A DNA stretch of 64,000 bases from Microlunatus lacustris (GCA_039527025.1 BAAAJN010000001.1:1-64000), one strand, 5' to 3'; positions 7,692 to 16,679 are shown, counted from the stretch's first letter. Notes: generated from the sequence alone by a model not told the origin. A program made the numbers and translations.

Positions 7692-10190
7692 TCAGCCGTC
7701 GTCGTCCTTCTCCTCCTCGGCCTTCTTCTTCTTCTCGGCCTCGGCCTTGCGGGCCTTCTCGCGGGCCTCCCGGGCGTCCTCGGCGGCCTCCTCGCGCTTC
7801 TCGCGGGCCTCCGCCCGGCGCTCGGCCGCCCGCTCGCGCGCCCGGCGCTCGGCGGCCACCTCGGCCGGGTCGCGGCCGGCCGAGTAGTTGGCGTAGATGG
7901 TGCTGAACTCGGGCACCCGGGCGTTGGAGCTGGGGGAGAAGCCCAGGAAGCTGCCCACGGTGGAGTTGCTGTACACCCGACGGCGCTCGACGGTGAAGCC
8001 CTCCTTCTCCAGCTTCTTGGTCGCGGCCGCGATGCTCAGGCCGAACAGGCTCGGCACCCGGACCTGCTTGCCGACCTGCACCTCCCGCGACGGCGCCTTG
8101 AAGGAGGTGTTGGGCACCTTCTTCAGGTACGACTCCATCACGGGCTTCCAGATCAGCCGGCCGGCGTCACCGCTGCCGGAGCCCTGCAGGAAGACGTTGG
8201 TGGAGGGGACGGAGTAGTTCTTCACGCCGTTGCGGCGGAAACCGGGCTTCTTCTTGACGAAGGGCTTCTGGGTGTTGTCGATCGAGATCATGGCCACGCT
8301 GGCGACCTCGGGGGTGTAGCCGGCGAACCAGACCGCCTCGTTGCTGTCGATCGTGCCGGTCTTGCCAGCCATGTCGTAGCCGTTGAAGACCTTGGCGCGC
8401 TGGCCGGTGCCCTTGTCCATGACCGACTTGAGCACCTTGTTGACGCCGTCGGCGACGGCTGGCTCGACGACCTGCTTGCAGTCGGCGCCGGGGACCTCGA
8501 GCTGCTTGCCGGTCCGGTTCGTCACCTTGGAGACGATGATCGGGTTGCAGTGCACGCCGCGCGCGGCGTAGGTGGCGTAGGCCTCGGCCATCGAGAGCGG
8601 GCTGACCTCGACGCTGCCCAGGGTGAACGAGGGGATGCTCTGGTAGTAGTCGACCAGGTCGCGGTCCCGGGTGCCCAGCTTCACCCCGACCTTCTCAGCC
8701 ATCTTGGTGACGTTGCACAGCCCGGCCGCCAGCTCGAGCTGCACGAAGTAGGTGTTCACGGAGAACTCCGCGGCCTCGGTCATGTCGATCACCCGGCTGT
8801 GACCGACCGAGTTGCTCACCTTGTACTTCGGCACGGTCTCGGTGCCCACGCAGGACTGGTAGGTCCGGCCGGTGAAGTCGAAGGGCGACCGCGCGTTGAA
8901 CTTCTTGCTGATCGGGATGCCCCGCTCCAGAGCGGCGGCCATGGTGAACGTCTTGAAGGTCGAACCCGCCTGGTAGCCCTGGATGCCGCCCATGCTCGGG
9001 TCGGTGGAGAGGTTCCAGTAGGTCTCACCCTTCTTGTCGTCGTCGCCCATGTCGGGCCGGCTCTGCGCCATGGCCACGATCAGACCGGTGCCCGGCTGGA
9101 TCATGTTCATCGTCGAGATCAGCGGGTCGGTGGGGCCGACGACCGAGGAGACCCGCTTCTGGGCGATGTCCTGCGTCTTCGGGTCGATCGCGGTCTGGAT
9201 GGTCAGCCCGCCCCGGTTGAGCATGTTCCGGCGGTCTTCCTCGGTCTTGCCGAGGCTCGGCATCTTCAGCAGCGAGCGCCGGACGTAGTCGCAGAGGAAG
9301 GGGTACTTCGTGCCCACGCAGCCGGCGCGGGTGGGCTTGACGTCGTCCTCGTCGAAGCCCGCCTTCTTCGCCTTCTTCGCCTGAGCCGCGGTGATCATCT
9401 CCAGCTCGGTCATCCGGTTGAGCACCACGTCACGACGGTCGAGCGCGGCGGCGCGGTTGTCGACCGGGTTGTTCGCGTCGGGGTTCTGCACCAGCCCGGC
9501 CAGCATGGCGGCCTGCGGCAGCGTGAGGTCCTCGGCGTCGGTGGAGTAGTAGTGCCGGGCCGCGGACTGGACGCCGTAGGCGCCCTCGCCGTAGTAGGCG
9601 ATGTTGAGGTAGCGCTCGAGGATCTCGTCCTTGGAGAACTTCTTCTCCAGGGCGATGGCGTAGCGGAGCTCGCGGACCTTGCGCTCGATGCTCTTCGCCT
9701 GCGCCTCCGCGATGCACTCGCGGTCGCCGTTGCAGGCCTCGACCTGCACCATCTTCACGTACTGCTGGGTGATCGAGGAGCCGCCCTGGGTGCCGGAGTC
9801 ACTGGTCGAGTTCCGCACCAGCGCGCGGAGCGTGCCCTTGAGGTCGAGCGCGCCGTGCTCGTAGAAGCGGTGGTCCTCGATGGCCAGCTGGGCCTGCCGC
9901 ATCACCGGCGCGATCTGGTCGAGCTCCACGGGGACGCGGTTCTCGTCGTAGAAGTAGGCGAGGGTCTTGCCGTTGGCCATCAGCACCCGCGAGCGGGTGG
10001 GTGGGGCCGGCGTCGACAGCTCGGTCGGCAGGCTCTCCAGCTCGGTGGCGGCCGTCTTGCTGGTGACGCCGGCCATGCCGGCGAGGGGGACGAAAAGTCC
10101 CGCAACCAGGACACCCGCGAGCACGCTGACGATGACGAACATCACCAGCGAGTACGCGACGCTTCCCGCGCGCTTGGGGCTGAAGGGCAT
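7692..10190 (-). CDS. Bifunctional penicillin-binding protein, PonA2 type
   Basis: This encodes an 832-residue class A PBP that polymerises and cross-links peptidoglycan outside the membrane. It has an N-terminal membrane anchor (about residues 10-42). The GT51 glycosyltransferase has the catalytic Glu in AIEDHRFYEHG (Glu 105) and GGSSITQQYVK. The transpeptidase motifs are S410-TFK, SVN (477-479) and KTG (610-612). One PASTA domain spans about 708-771. The last about 60 residues are an Arg/Glu/Ala/Lys-rich charged coil. The position beside whiB4 and the two ArsA-like genes matches ponA2 (Rv3682). A -10-like TATAGAT lies just upstream on the reverse strand. Confidence 0.95.
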   Translation of the reverse strand: MPFSPKRAGSVAYSLVMFVIVSVLAGVLVAGLFVPLAGMAGVTSKTAATELESLPTELSTPAPPTRSRVLMANGKTLAYFYDENRVPVELDQIAPVMRQAQLAIEDHRFYEHGALDLKGTLRALVRNSTSDSGTQGGSSITQQYVKMVQVEACNGDRECIAEAQAKSIERKVRELRYAIALEKKFSKDEILERYLNIAYYGEGAYGVQSAARHYYSTDAEDLTLPQAAMLAGLVQNPDANNPVDNRAAALDRRDVVLNRMTELEMITAAQAKKAKKAGFDEDDVKPTRAGCVGTKYPFLCDYVRRSLLKMPSLGKTEEDRRNMLNRGGLTIQTAIDPKTQDIAQKRVSSVVGPTDPLISTMNMIQPGTGLIVAMAQSRPDMGDDDKKGETYWNLSTDPSMGGIQGYQAGSTFKTFTMAAALERGIPISKKFNARSPFDFTGRTYQSCVGTETVPKYKVSNSVGHSRVIDMTEAAEFSVNTYFVQLELAAGLCNVTKMAEKVGVKLGTRDRDLVDYYQSIPSFTLGSVEVSPLSMAEAYATYAARGVHCNPIIVSKVTNRTGKQLEVPGADCKQVVEPAVADGVNKVLKSVMDKGTGQRAKVFNGYDMAGKTGTIDSNEAVWFAGYTPEVASVAMISIDNTQKPFVKKKPGFRRNGVKNYSVPSTNVFLQGSGSGDAGRLIWKPVMESYLKKVPNTSFKAPSREVQVGKQVRVPSLFGLSIAAATKKLEKEGFTVERRRVYSNSTVGSFLGFSPSSNARVPEFSTIYANYSAGRDPAEVAAERRARERAAERRAEAREKREEAAEDAREAREKARKAEAEKKKKAEEEKDDDG

Positions 10191-10442
10191 GCGGACAGGG
10201 TACGGGAGGATCTATACCACACCGAATCTCCACCAGCGCCCGGGAGTCGCGTCGTCCCACCTCGCGTCCAGCAGCCTCCTGGCCGGGGGCCGCGACACAA
10301 ATGTGCAAGTTCAGGTCACGAACGGGCAAACGTTCAACTGACGCCTCTAGTCATGGCCGAGGAGCGCTGCCTAGTCTGGCGACGTCGCGCCACACGGCCG
10401 GGGAAGCCCGGCGCGACGTCGGACCTACAGGGGAGAATCTCA

Positions 10443-10709
10443 GTGACTGCAGTGCACCACCAGGACTGGACCATGCGCGCGAAGTGCCGGGGCCAGGAGG
10501 ACGACCTCTTTCCGGAGGCGGCGGAGCAGAAGCGGGCCCGCCTCATCTGCGGCGGCTGCCCCGTCCGCTCCGAGTGCCTGGCCGAGGCCCTGGACAACCG
10601 CATCGAGTGGGGTGTCTGGGGCGGGATGACCGAGCGTGAGCGCCGGTCGCTGCTCCGCCAGCGCACCGACGTGACGTCCTGGGCGAGCCTGCTGGTGGGC
10701 CGCAGCTGA
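10443..10709 (+). CDS. whiB4: WhiB-family Fe-S regulator, WhiB4-like
   Basis: This encodes an 88-residue Wbl protein. The four cluster ligands have the spacing C15-X20-C36-X2-C39-X5-C45. The GVWGG turn is followed by a basic C-terminal stretch (ERERRSLLRQR) that binds DNA. In mycobacteria WhiB4 is a redox sensor that senses O2/NO through its 4Fe-4S cluster and adjusts antioxidant and beta-lactam responses. The neighbours PonA2 (divergent) and the ArsA pair (convergent) reproduce the Rv3679-Rv3682 order, which is the reason for choosing whiB4. GTG at 10443 follows GGGGAG. TAGTCT at 10372-10377 is a possible -10. Confidence 0.93.
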   Translation: MTAVHHQDWTMRAKCRGQEDDLFPEAAEQKRARLICGGCPVRSECLAEALDNRIEWGVWGGMTERERRSLLRQRTDVTSWASLLVGRS

Positions 10710-10715
10710 CCGGTC

Positions 10716-11876
10716 TCAGTCCTGCTTGGCGAGCAGCTCGCCGACCGTGCGGAGCGTCTGCACGTCGGTGACGTCGGTGGGCAGGGTCTCGACCAGCGTC
10801 CGCGGCACCTGGGGCCGCGAGCCCGAGAACCGGTGCAGCAGCTGCTGCTCCGACTCGATCACCCGCATCAGGTCGGCGTGCCGGCGCAGCGCCTCCACCT
10901 CCACCTCGGCGGTCTCGGGGAGGTCCTCGGCCAGCGACAGGGCGCGCTCGGCGGAGACGTCGAGCCCGCTCACGTGCGTGCGGTTGATGACCAGACCGGC
11001 GAGCGGCATCTGCTCCTCGGTCAACCGGTCGACGAAGTAGGCGGCCTCGCGGAGCGCGTCGCGCTGCGGGGTGGCGACCACGATGAAGGTCGTGTGCCGC
11101 GACGACAGCAGCCGGTAGGTGTCCTGCGCCCGCGTCCGGAACCCGCCGAACAGGGCCTCGAAGGCGGCGACGAACGTCTGCAGGTCCTTGATCAGCTGCC
11201 CGCCGAGCACCTTGGTCATCACGGTGGAGACCAGGGTGAAGCCGACGCTCATCAGCCGCAGCGGTCCGCGGGCGGGCGCGAGCAGCAACCGGATGAAGCG
11301 GCCGTCGAGCAGCGAGCTCAGGTGCTCCGGCGCGTCCAGGAAGTCCAGCGCGGAGCGGGCCGGCGGGGTGTCGACGACGATCAGGTCCCAGCGGCCCTGC
11401 TGGCCGGACTCGGCGTGCAGCTGGCCGAGCTTCTCCATGGCCATGTACTCCTGGGTCCCCGCGAAGGAGGAGGACAGGGCCACGTAGAAGGGGTTGGAGA
11501 GGATCTCCGCGGCCCGCTCGGGCGTCGAGTGGGCGAGCACGACCTCGTCGAACGTCCGCTTCATGTCCAGCATCATCGCGTCGAGGCTGCCGCCCGCCCC
11601 GGCGTCGAACCCGGTGACGGGGCGGGGGGTGTTGTCCAGCTCGCCGAGGCCCAGGGACTGCGCCAGTCGGCGGGCGGGGTCGATGGTCAGCACGACGACC
11701 TTGCGGCCGGCTTCGGCCGCCCGCAGCGCCAGCGCGGCCGACGTCGTCGTCTTGCCCACCCCACCCGACCCGCAGCAGATGACGATCTCGGTCTGGCGGT
11801 CGGCGATCACCGCGTCGACGTCGAGGAAGGGGCCGGGGGCGGCCGGGCTGACCGGCTGCCGGGTGCGGGCGGCCAT
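10716..11876 (-). CDS. ArsA/Get3-family ATPase, second subunit (Rv3680-like)
   Basis: This encodes a 386-residue P-loop ATPase of the anion-transporter/Get3 family. The deviant Walker A is CCGSGGVGKTTTSAALA. Switch I/II regions include VVLTIDPARRLAQSLGL and LIVVDTPPARSALDFLDAP. The long middle part is helical. In M. tuberculosis the paired ATPases Rv3679-Rv3680 resemble the eukaryotic tail-anchored-protein chaperone Get3; from memory they were reported to affect resistance to host toxic compounds. The ATG overlaps the stop of the upstream ATPase by one base (TGATG), so the two are translationally coupled. A GTG three bases upstream is an alternative start. Confidence 0.92.
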   Translation of the reverse strand: MAARTRQPVSPAAPGPFLDVDAVIADRQTEIVICCGSGGVGKTTTSAALALRAAEAGRKVVVLTIDPARRLAQSLGLGELDNTPRPVTGFDAGAGGSLDAMMLDMKRTFDEVVLAHSTPERAAEILSNPFYVALSSSFAGTQEYMAMEKLGQLHAESGQQGRWDLIVVDTPPARSALDFLDAPEHLSSLLDGRFIRLLLAPARGPLRLMSVGFTLVSTVMTKVLGGQLIKDLQTFVAAFEALFGGFRTRAQDTYRLLSSRHTTFIVVATPQRDALREAAYFVDRLTEEQMPLAGLVINRTHVSGLDVSAERALSLAEDLPETAEVEVEALRRHADLMRVIESEQQLLHRFSGSRPQVPRTLVETLPTDVTDVQTLRTVGELLAKQD

Positions 11877-12874
11877 CACGCGGCCTCGAGCGCGAGCTGG
11901 TCCCGCAGCTGGGCGGCGATGCTCACCAGGGCGTCCTCGTCGATGCCGGCCGGGTCGAAGCCGACCGCGGCCAGCGGCAGCCCGAGCCCGGTCAGCCGCT
12001 CGTGCCGCGCCTGCTGCTGCAGGGTCCGGGCTGCCTCGACGGCGAACTCGGCGGCCAGGGTCGCGTTCTGGACCTCGGTCCAGCCGGGCACCGCGAGCTC
12101 CAGCGCGCCCCCGGCGGCGCCCTCCAGCACGGGCTGGTCCAGCGGCATCGGCGTCACCATGTTCTCGATCACGCTGCCGATGGTGATCCGGGTGGGGGCC
12201 AGGGCCGCCACCGCCTCCTCGGTCTCGGTCACGGGCATGTCCTCCAGCAGGGTGACCAGGTGCACCACCGTGGTGGGGGCGCGCAGCACGGTCATGATCG
12301 AGTCGGCCTGGCTGCGGATGGGACCCATCCTGGTCAGCCCCGAGACCGCCTCGTGCACGTTCAGGAACTGGCCGATCCGGCCGGTCGGCGGGGCGTCCAG
12401 GACGACCGCGTCGTAGGCACCCGGCCGGTTGGTCGGACCCCGGCGGACGGCCTCGTACACCTTGCCGGTGAGCAGCACGTCCCGCAGGCCGGGGGCGATC
12501 GAGGTGGCGAAGTCGATGGCCCCGAACCGGTCGAGCGCCTTCCCGGCCAGGCCCAGGTGGTAGAAGGTGTCGAGGTACTCCAGCAGCGCGTCCTCGGCGT
12601 CGATGGAGAGCCCGTGCACCACGCCGCCGGCGGGGGTGCGCAGCAGCCGCCGCTCCTCGTCGCCGACCAGCGGGGGCACCCCGAAGAGCTCGGAGATCCC
12701 GTGCCGGCCCTCGACCTCGCAGAGCAGCACCCGTCGGCCCTCGGTGGCCAGCGCGCAGGCCAGGGCGCCGGCGACGGTGGTCTTCCCGGTGCCGCCCTTG
12801 CCGCTGACGACGTGCAGGCCGTGCCGGGGCGGGGCGGGAGCCGGATCCGGTTCCGGGCGGGCGGCGCGGCTCAT
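11876..12874 (-). CDS. ArsA/Get3-family ATPase, first subunit (Rv3679-like)
   Basis: This encodes a 332-residue partner ATPase with Walker A VVSGKGGTGKTTVAGALA (about residues 22-39), VLLCEVEGRHGISELFG and the DAPPTGRIGQFL switch II region. It is shorter than its neighbour, and the two share low overall similarity, as expected for a fixed heteromeric pair. It starts with ATG four bases before the end of the F420 reductase gene (ATGA overlap), which ties all three reading frames into one transcript. No arsenic genes are nearby, so arsenite export is unlikely. Confidence 0.92.
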   Translation of the reverse strand: MSRAARPEPDPAPAPPRHGLHVVSGKGGTGKTTVAGALACALATEGRRVLLCEVEGRHGISELFGVPPLVGDEERRLLRTPAGGVVHGLSIDAEDALLEYLDTFYHLGLAGKALDRFGAIDFATSIAPGLRDVLLTGKVYEAVRRGPTNRPGAYDAVVLDAPPTGRIGQFLNVHEAVSGLTRMGPIRSQADSIMTVLRAPTTVVHLVTLLEDMPVTETEEAVAALAPTRITIGSVIENMVTPMPLDQPVLEGAAGGALELAVPGWTEVQNATLAAEFAVEAARTLQQQARHERLTGLGLPLAAVGFDPAGIDEDALVSIAAQLRDQLALEAA

Positions 12875-13512
12875 GGGAGGTCGGTGACCTGCAGGCCGGC
12901 GTGGGCCTTGTAGCGGCGGTTGATGGCGATCAGGTTGGCGGTGAGCGCCTCGACCTGGCCGGCCAGCCGCAGCCGGCCGGCGTAGATGCCGCGGGCGCCG
13001 GGGATGGCGGTGGCCAGGTCGCAGACCGTGCCGACGGCGTCACGGTCCTCGCCCAGCACGAGCACGTCGCCCTCCACCCGGGTGACCGACGGGTCATCCA
13101 GCAGCACCGCGCTGACGTGGTGGAACGCGGCGACGACGGTGGAGCCGGGCAGCAGCTGCTGCGCCTCCTGGGCCGCGGAGCCCGCCTCGACCGGCAACGG
13201 GTAGGGGCCTTGGGCGTCGAAGCCGAGCGGGTTCACGCAGTCGACGACGATCTTGCCGGCCAGCGGCCCGGCCAGCTCGGTGAGCAGGGCGGCGTGGCCG
13301 TCGTAGGGCACCGTGATCACCACCAGGTCGGCCGCGGCCGCGTCGGCGTTGCTGCCGCCGGTCACGTCACCGAGGTCGGCGTAATCCGCCGCCACGGCCT
13401 GCGCGCGCTCGGCCGACCGGCTGCCCAGCACCACGCCGTGCCCGGCGGCGGCGAACCGCCGCGCGAGCCCACGACCCTGGGGTCCGGTGCCGCCGAGGAT
13501 GCCGATCTTCAC
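12871..13512 (-). CDS. F420-dependent NADP reductase family protein
   Basis: This encodes a 213-residue protein with an N-terminal NADP-binding fold (KIGILGGTGPQGRGLARRFA, then VVLGSRSAERAQ). The family segments VVITVPYDGH, IVVDCVNPLG and AFHHVSAVLL follow. These match NADPH:F420 oxidoreductases (NpdG/Fno), which move hydride between the deazaflavin F420 and NADP. It starts with GTG and is first in a three-gene reverse operon with the ArsA/Get3-like ATPases. F420 use is typical of actinomycetes. The link to the ATPase pair is not one I know from M. tuberculosis. Confidence 0.88.
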   Translation of the reverse strand: MKIGILGGTGPQGRGLARRFAAAGHGVVLGSRSAERAQAVAADYADLGDVTGGSNADAAAADLVVITVPYDGHAALLTELAGPLAGKIVVDCVNPLGFDAQGPYPLPVEAGSAAQEAQQLLPGSTVVAAFHHVSAVLLDDPSVTRVEGDVLVLGEDRDAVGTVCDLATAIPGARGIYAGRLRLAGQVEALTANLIAINRRYKAHAGLQVTDLP

Positions 13513-13653
13513 GCGCGCGACCCGGCCGCGCCCGGGCGCCGGCGGTCAGGGCTGGGGCAGCGGGGTGCGGCGGCGGTCATGCCGGTCATCGTAGTGCGGG
13601 GACCATCCCGCGCCGGGGCTGGCGCCCGGGCGCCGGTCACTAGAGTGAGCGCC

Positions 13654-13821
13654 ATGACGAAGTGGGAGTACGTGACCGTTCCGCTGCTGGTGCACGCGAC
13701 CAAGCAGATCCTCGACAACTGGGGCCAGGACGGCTGGGAGCTGGTCCAGGTCGTGCCCGGGCTGAATCCGGAGAACCTGGTCGCCTACCTCAAGCGGCCG
13801 ATCGCCGGTTCCGGGGCGTGA
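13654..13821 (+). CDS. DUF4177 small protein
   Basis: This encodes a 55-residue protein beginning MTKWEYVTVPLLVH and continuing QILDNWGQDGWELVQVV, the hallmark of DUF4177. The function is unknown; the Trp-Glu-Leu core suggests a tiny alpha/beta fold. TAGAGT at 13641-13646 lies seven bases before the ATG, so the transcript is probably leaderless. Its stop overlaps the start of the RidA gene (GTGA). The same pair occurs in mycobacteria. Confidence 0.9.
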   Translation: MTKWEYVTVPLLVHATKQILDNWGQDGWELVQVVPGLNPENLVAYLKRPIAGSGA

Positions 13822-14303
13822 GCACCCCCACCCAGCGGCTCGCCGAGCTGGGGCTGACCCTGCCCGGTGTCGCGGCGCCGTTGGCCGCCTACGTGCCGAC
13901 CGTCCGCGTCGGCGACCTGGTCTACACCTCCGGCCAGCTGCCGAGCGTCGAGGGCAAGCTCAGCGCGCTGGGCAAGGTGGGCGCCGCGGTCACCTCCGAG
14001 ACGGCGGCGGAGTGCGCCGGGCTGGCGACCCTCAACGCCCTGGCCGCGGTGGCCGCGAAGGTCGGCGGGCTGGACGCGGTGGCCCGGGTGGTCAAGGTCG
14101 TCGTCTTCGTGGCCAGCGACCCGTCCTTCACCGGCCAGGCCCAGGTCGCCAACGGAGCCAGCCAGCTGCTCGGCGACGTCTTCGGCGGGGCGGGCAAGCA
14201 CGCCCGCAGCGCCGTCGGCGTGGCCGTGCTGCCCCTGGACGCGCCGGTGGAGGTCGAGCTGGTGGTCGAGGTGACCAGCACACCGACGATCCGGCCGCTC
14301 TGA
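13818..14303 (+). CDS. RidA family protein
   Basis: This encodes a 161-residue protein. The RidA/YjgF fold is recognisable from LVYTSGQLPSVEGK, the helix with AAECAGLATLNALAAV, and VVKVVVFVASDP. Canonical RidA hydrolyses reactive enamine/imine intermediates and uses a conserved Arg near the C-terminus (typically RxxV). Here the equivalent segment reads HARSAVGVAVLPLDAPVEVEL, which keeps an Arg. GTG at 13818 is chosen for its GTGA overlap with the DUF4177 stop. The order with the MBL gene mirrors Rv3678c-Rv3677c. Confidence 0.9.
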   Translation: MSTPTQRLAELGLTLPGVAAPLAAYVPTVRVGDLVYTSGQLPSVEGKLSALGKVGAAVTSETAAECAGLATLNALAAVAAKVGGLDAVARVVKVVVFVASDPSFTGQAQVANGASQLLGDVFGGAGKHARSAVGVAVLPLDAPVEVELVVEVTSTPTIRPL

Positions 14304-14337
14304 GGCTCGGGCCCGGGCGGACGACGGCAGCGCCGAG

Positions 14338-15141
14338 GTGAGCGCGGTGGAGGTCGTCGCCCCGTACCTGCGGCGGCTGCTCGCCCCGAACCCCGGGCCG
14401 ATGACCCTGGAGGGGACCAACACCTGGTTGGTCGGCGACCCGACGGCCGGTCCGGTCGTGGCCGTGGACCCGGGACCGGACGACGCCGGCCACCGCGCCC
14501 GGCTGCTGGCCGCCGCCCCGCACGGCCTCTCCGCGGTCCTGCTCACCCACCGGCACGCCGACCACGGCGCCGGCGCCCCCGCCCTCGTCGCCGCCGTCCC
14601 CGGCTGCCCGGTGCGGGCGGTGGACCCGGACCACCGGATCCCGCGCGACGGGGACGCGGCGCTCGGCGACGGGGACCTGGTGAGCGCAGCCGCGGTCCGG
14701 CTCCGCGTCCTCACGACGCCCGGGCACACCGCCGACTCCTGCTCGCTCCTGCTGCACGGCGACGACGGCGTGGTCCGGGTGCTCACCGGCGACACGGTGC
14801 TCGGCCGCGGGACCACCGTGATCGCGGAGCCGGACGGCGACCTCGGCGCCTACCTGGACTCGCTCGACCGGCTGTCCGGCCTCGTCGACGCCGAGGGCGT
14901 GGCCGAGCTGCTGCCGGGGCACGGTCCGCGCGTGAGCGATCCGGCGGAGCGGCTGGCTGCCTACCGGCGGCACCGGGAGGAGCGGCTGGACCAGGTCCGG
15001 GCCGCCCTGCGGAGCGGCGCCCGCGGCGTCCAGCAGGTCGTCGAGCTCGTCTACGGCGACGTCGACGCGGACGTCCGACCCGCGGCTGAGCAGTCGGTGC
15101 GGGCCCAGCTCCGGCACCTCGGGTCGGTGCCCGCCGGCTGA
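14338..15141 (+). CDS. Metallo-beta-lactamase fold hydrolase
   Basis: This encodes a 267-residue MBL-fold protein. The metal-binding motif is THRHADHGAG (about residues 79-88), with further ligands in TTPGHTADSCS and LTGDTVLG, and a late His in LLPGHGPR. The C-terminal helices (EERLDQVRAAL..., QQVVELVYGDVD) match the LACTB2/Rv3677c type. Some members of that group cleave RNA, while others act as glyoxalase-II-like thioesterases. The substrate is not predictable here. GTG at 14338 directly follows GAG; translation may be coupled to RidA 34 bases upstream. Confidence 0.9.
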   Translation: MSAVEVVAPYLRRLLAPNPGPMTLEGTNTWLVGDPTAGPVVAVDPGPDDAGHRARLLAAAPHGLSAVLLTHRHADHGAGAPALVAAVPGCPVRAVDPDHRIPRDGDAALGDGDLVSAAAVRLRVLTTPGHTADSCSLLLHGDDGVVRVLTGDTVLGRGTTVIAEPDGDLGAYLDSLDRLSGLVDAEGVAELLPGHGPRVSDPAERLAAYRRHREERLDQVRAALRSGARGVQQVVELVYGDVDADVRPAAEQSVRAQLRHLGSVPAG

Positions 15142-15212
15142 GCGGGAGGACTCCCAGCACCCTCACCGGGAGCGCACAGGTGACGCACAGGATCGCGCAG
15201 CACCCTCGGAGC

Positions 15213-16637
15213 ATGACGTCAGACGACAAGTCCGGGCTGGGGACGCCGCCCTCCGGTGGCCACTCCGCGACCGGCGACCAGGGACCCCAGTTCGTGCGCG
15301 GCCAGCAGGGCTCGGTGCAGCCGCCCGGCCAGGACGCCGCGGGCGAGCCGGTGCGGCACGACGCGACGCGGTACGACGCCCCCGGGTACGACAGCCCCAC
15401 CCAGGTCCGGCACGAGCCGTGGGGGCCGGGCGCGCCGCTGCCCGGGTACACCGCTGCGGACTTCCCGGCTCCGGCCGTGGTGACGACGCTGCCCCCGGCC
15501 GCTCTCGGGCGCAACGCGCCGGCCGGACGTCCGCGTCGCCGCCTCGGCGCGCTGCTGGCCGCCGCGTCGCTGGCAGCGGTCGTCGGTGCCGGGGCCGGTG
15601 TCGGGTCGTACGCCTACCTGACCGACGGCGGGACGGCGGCGACGTCACCGATCGCGGTGACGACGGTGCCGGCCGCCCAGACGCCCGTCCTCGACGGCAC
15701 GGTCGTGGCCGCCGCGGACGAGATCCAGCCGTCCGTCGTCACCATCGGCGTGCAGGCCGGCCAGGGTGGCGGCGTCGGCAGCGGCGTGGTGCTCGACGAC
15801 CAGGGCCACATCCTCACCAACGAGCACGTGGTCTCCGCCGCGGCCGCCGGCGCCGGCCGGCCGGGCGCAGGCGGTGGGAGCAGCATCACCGTCACCTTCC
15901 ACGACGGCACGACGGCGGAGGCAACCGTGGTCGGCACCTCCCCGACCAACGACCTCGCCGTCCTCGAGGTCGACGGCGTGGACGACCTCACCCCGGCCGT
16001 GTTCGCCCCGTCGTCCTCGCTGCAGACCGGGCAGGCCGTCGTCGCCGCGGGGGCGCCGCTGGGGCTCGCGGAATCGGTGACCAGCGGCATCGTGTCCAAC
16101 ACCGCCCGGCCGGTCCGGTCGGGGGACAAGGACGACGCGGTCTACCTGGCGGTCCAGACCGACGCGGCGATCAACCCCGGCAACTCCGGCGGACCGCTCG
16201 TCGACCTCAACGGCTCGGTGGTCGGCATCAACTCCTCGATCGCCAGCACCGGGTCGGGCTCGGGCGGCAGCCAGTCCGGCAACATCGGGATCGGGTTCGC
16301 GATCCCCGCCGAGGTCGCCACCCGGGTGGCCGCCGAGCTGATCGCCGACGGCACCTCGGTCAACGCGGCGCTCGGCGTGACCGTGGGCGGCTCCGACGCC
16401 ACGGTGTCGACCACGACCGGCGTCACCCTGCAGTCGGTGAGCCCCGGCGGGGCCGCGGCCGAGGCGGGCCTGCAGCAGGGTGACGTGGTCACCCGGCTCG
16501 ACGACTTCGCCACCACCACGCCCGACGGCCTGATCGCCGCCACGCGCTTCTACGCCCCGGGCACCGAGGTCACGGTCACCTACATCCGCGACGGCGGCGC
16601 CCCGGAGACCACCGAGGTGACGCTCGGTCAGCAGTGA
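15213..16637 (+). CDS. HtrA/DegP-like serine protease, membrane-anchored
   Basis: This encodes a 474-residue protease. Residues 1-105 are a cytoplasmic Pro/Gly/Asp-rich tail. One transmembrane segment follows at about 111-136. The S1C trypsin-like domain has the triad His 205 (LTNEHVV), Asp 247 (TNDLAV) and Ser 325 (NPGNSGGPL). A PDZ domain covers about 385-474 (SVSPGGAAAEAGLQQGDVV). It should act on misfolded or signalling proteins outside the membrane. ATG at 15213 was chosen; a GTG-type start 33 bases earlier is possible but lacks a ribosome site. M. tuberculosis has a different protease, MarP, in this general neighbourhood. Confidence 0.93.
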   Translation: MTSDDKSGLGTPPSGGHSATGDQGPQFVRGQQGSVQPPGQDAAGEPVRHDATRYDAPGYDSPTQVRHEPWGPGAPLPGYTAADFPAPAVVTTLPPAALGRNAPAGRPRRRLGALLAAASLAAVVGAGAGVGSYAYLTDGGTAATSPIAVTTVPAAQTPVLDGTVVAAADEIQPSVVTIGVQAGQGGGVGSGVVLDDQGHILTNEHVVSAAAAGAGRPGAGGGSSITVTFHDGTTAEATVVGTSPTNDLAVLEVDGVDDLTPAVFAPSSSLQTGQAVVAAGAPLGLAESVTSGIVSNTARPVRSGDKDDAVYLAVQTDAAINPGNSGGPLVDLNGSVVGINSSIASTGSGSGGSQSGNIGIGFAIPAEVATRVAAELIADGTSVNAALGVTVGGSDATVSTTTGVTLQSVSPGGAAAEAGLQQGDVVTRLDDFATTTPDGLIAATRFYAPGTEVTVTYIRDGGAPETTEVTLGQQ

Positions 16638-16679
16638 TCTCCGCGCCGGCCTGGCAGGGGTCGACCCGGGTCGTCCGAG

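Noticed and set aside
10290..10330. Crp site between PonA2 and whiB4
   Set aside because: TGTG and TCAC occur but are ten bases apart instead of the seven or eight the consensus requires.
7659..10709. 1016-codon open frame on the plus strand
   Set aside because: It is antisense to the PonA2 gene, an open frame caused by GC-rich codons; only its last 88 codons are real (WhiB4).
10716..12874. Arsenite export operon
   Set aside because: The two ArsA-family ATPases lack arsB, arsR or arsC neighbours and match the Get3-like mycobacterial pair.
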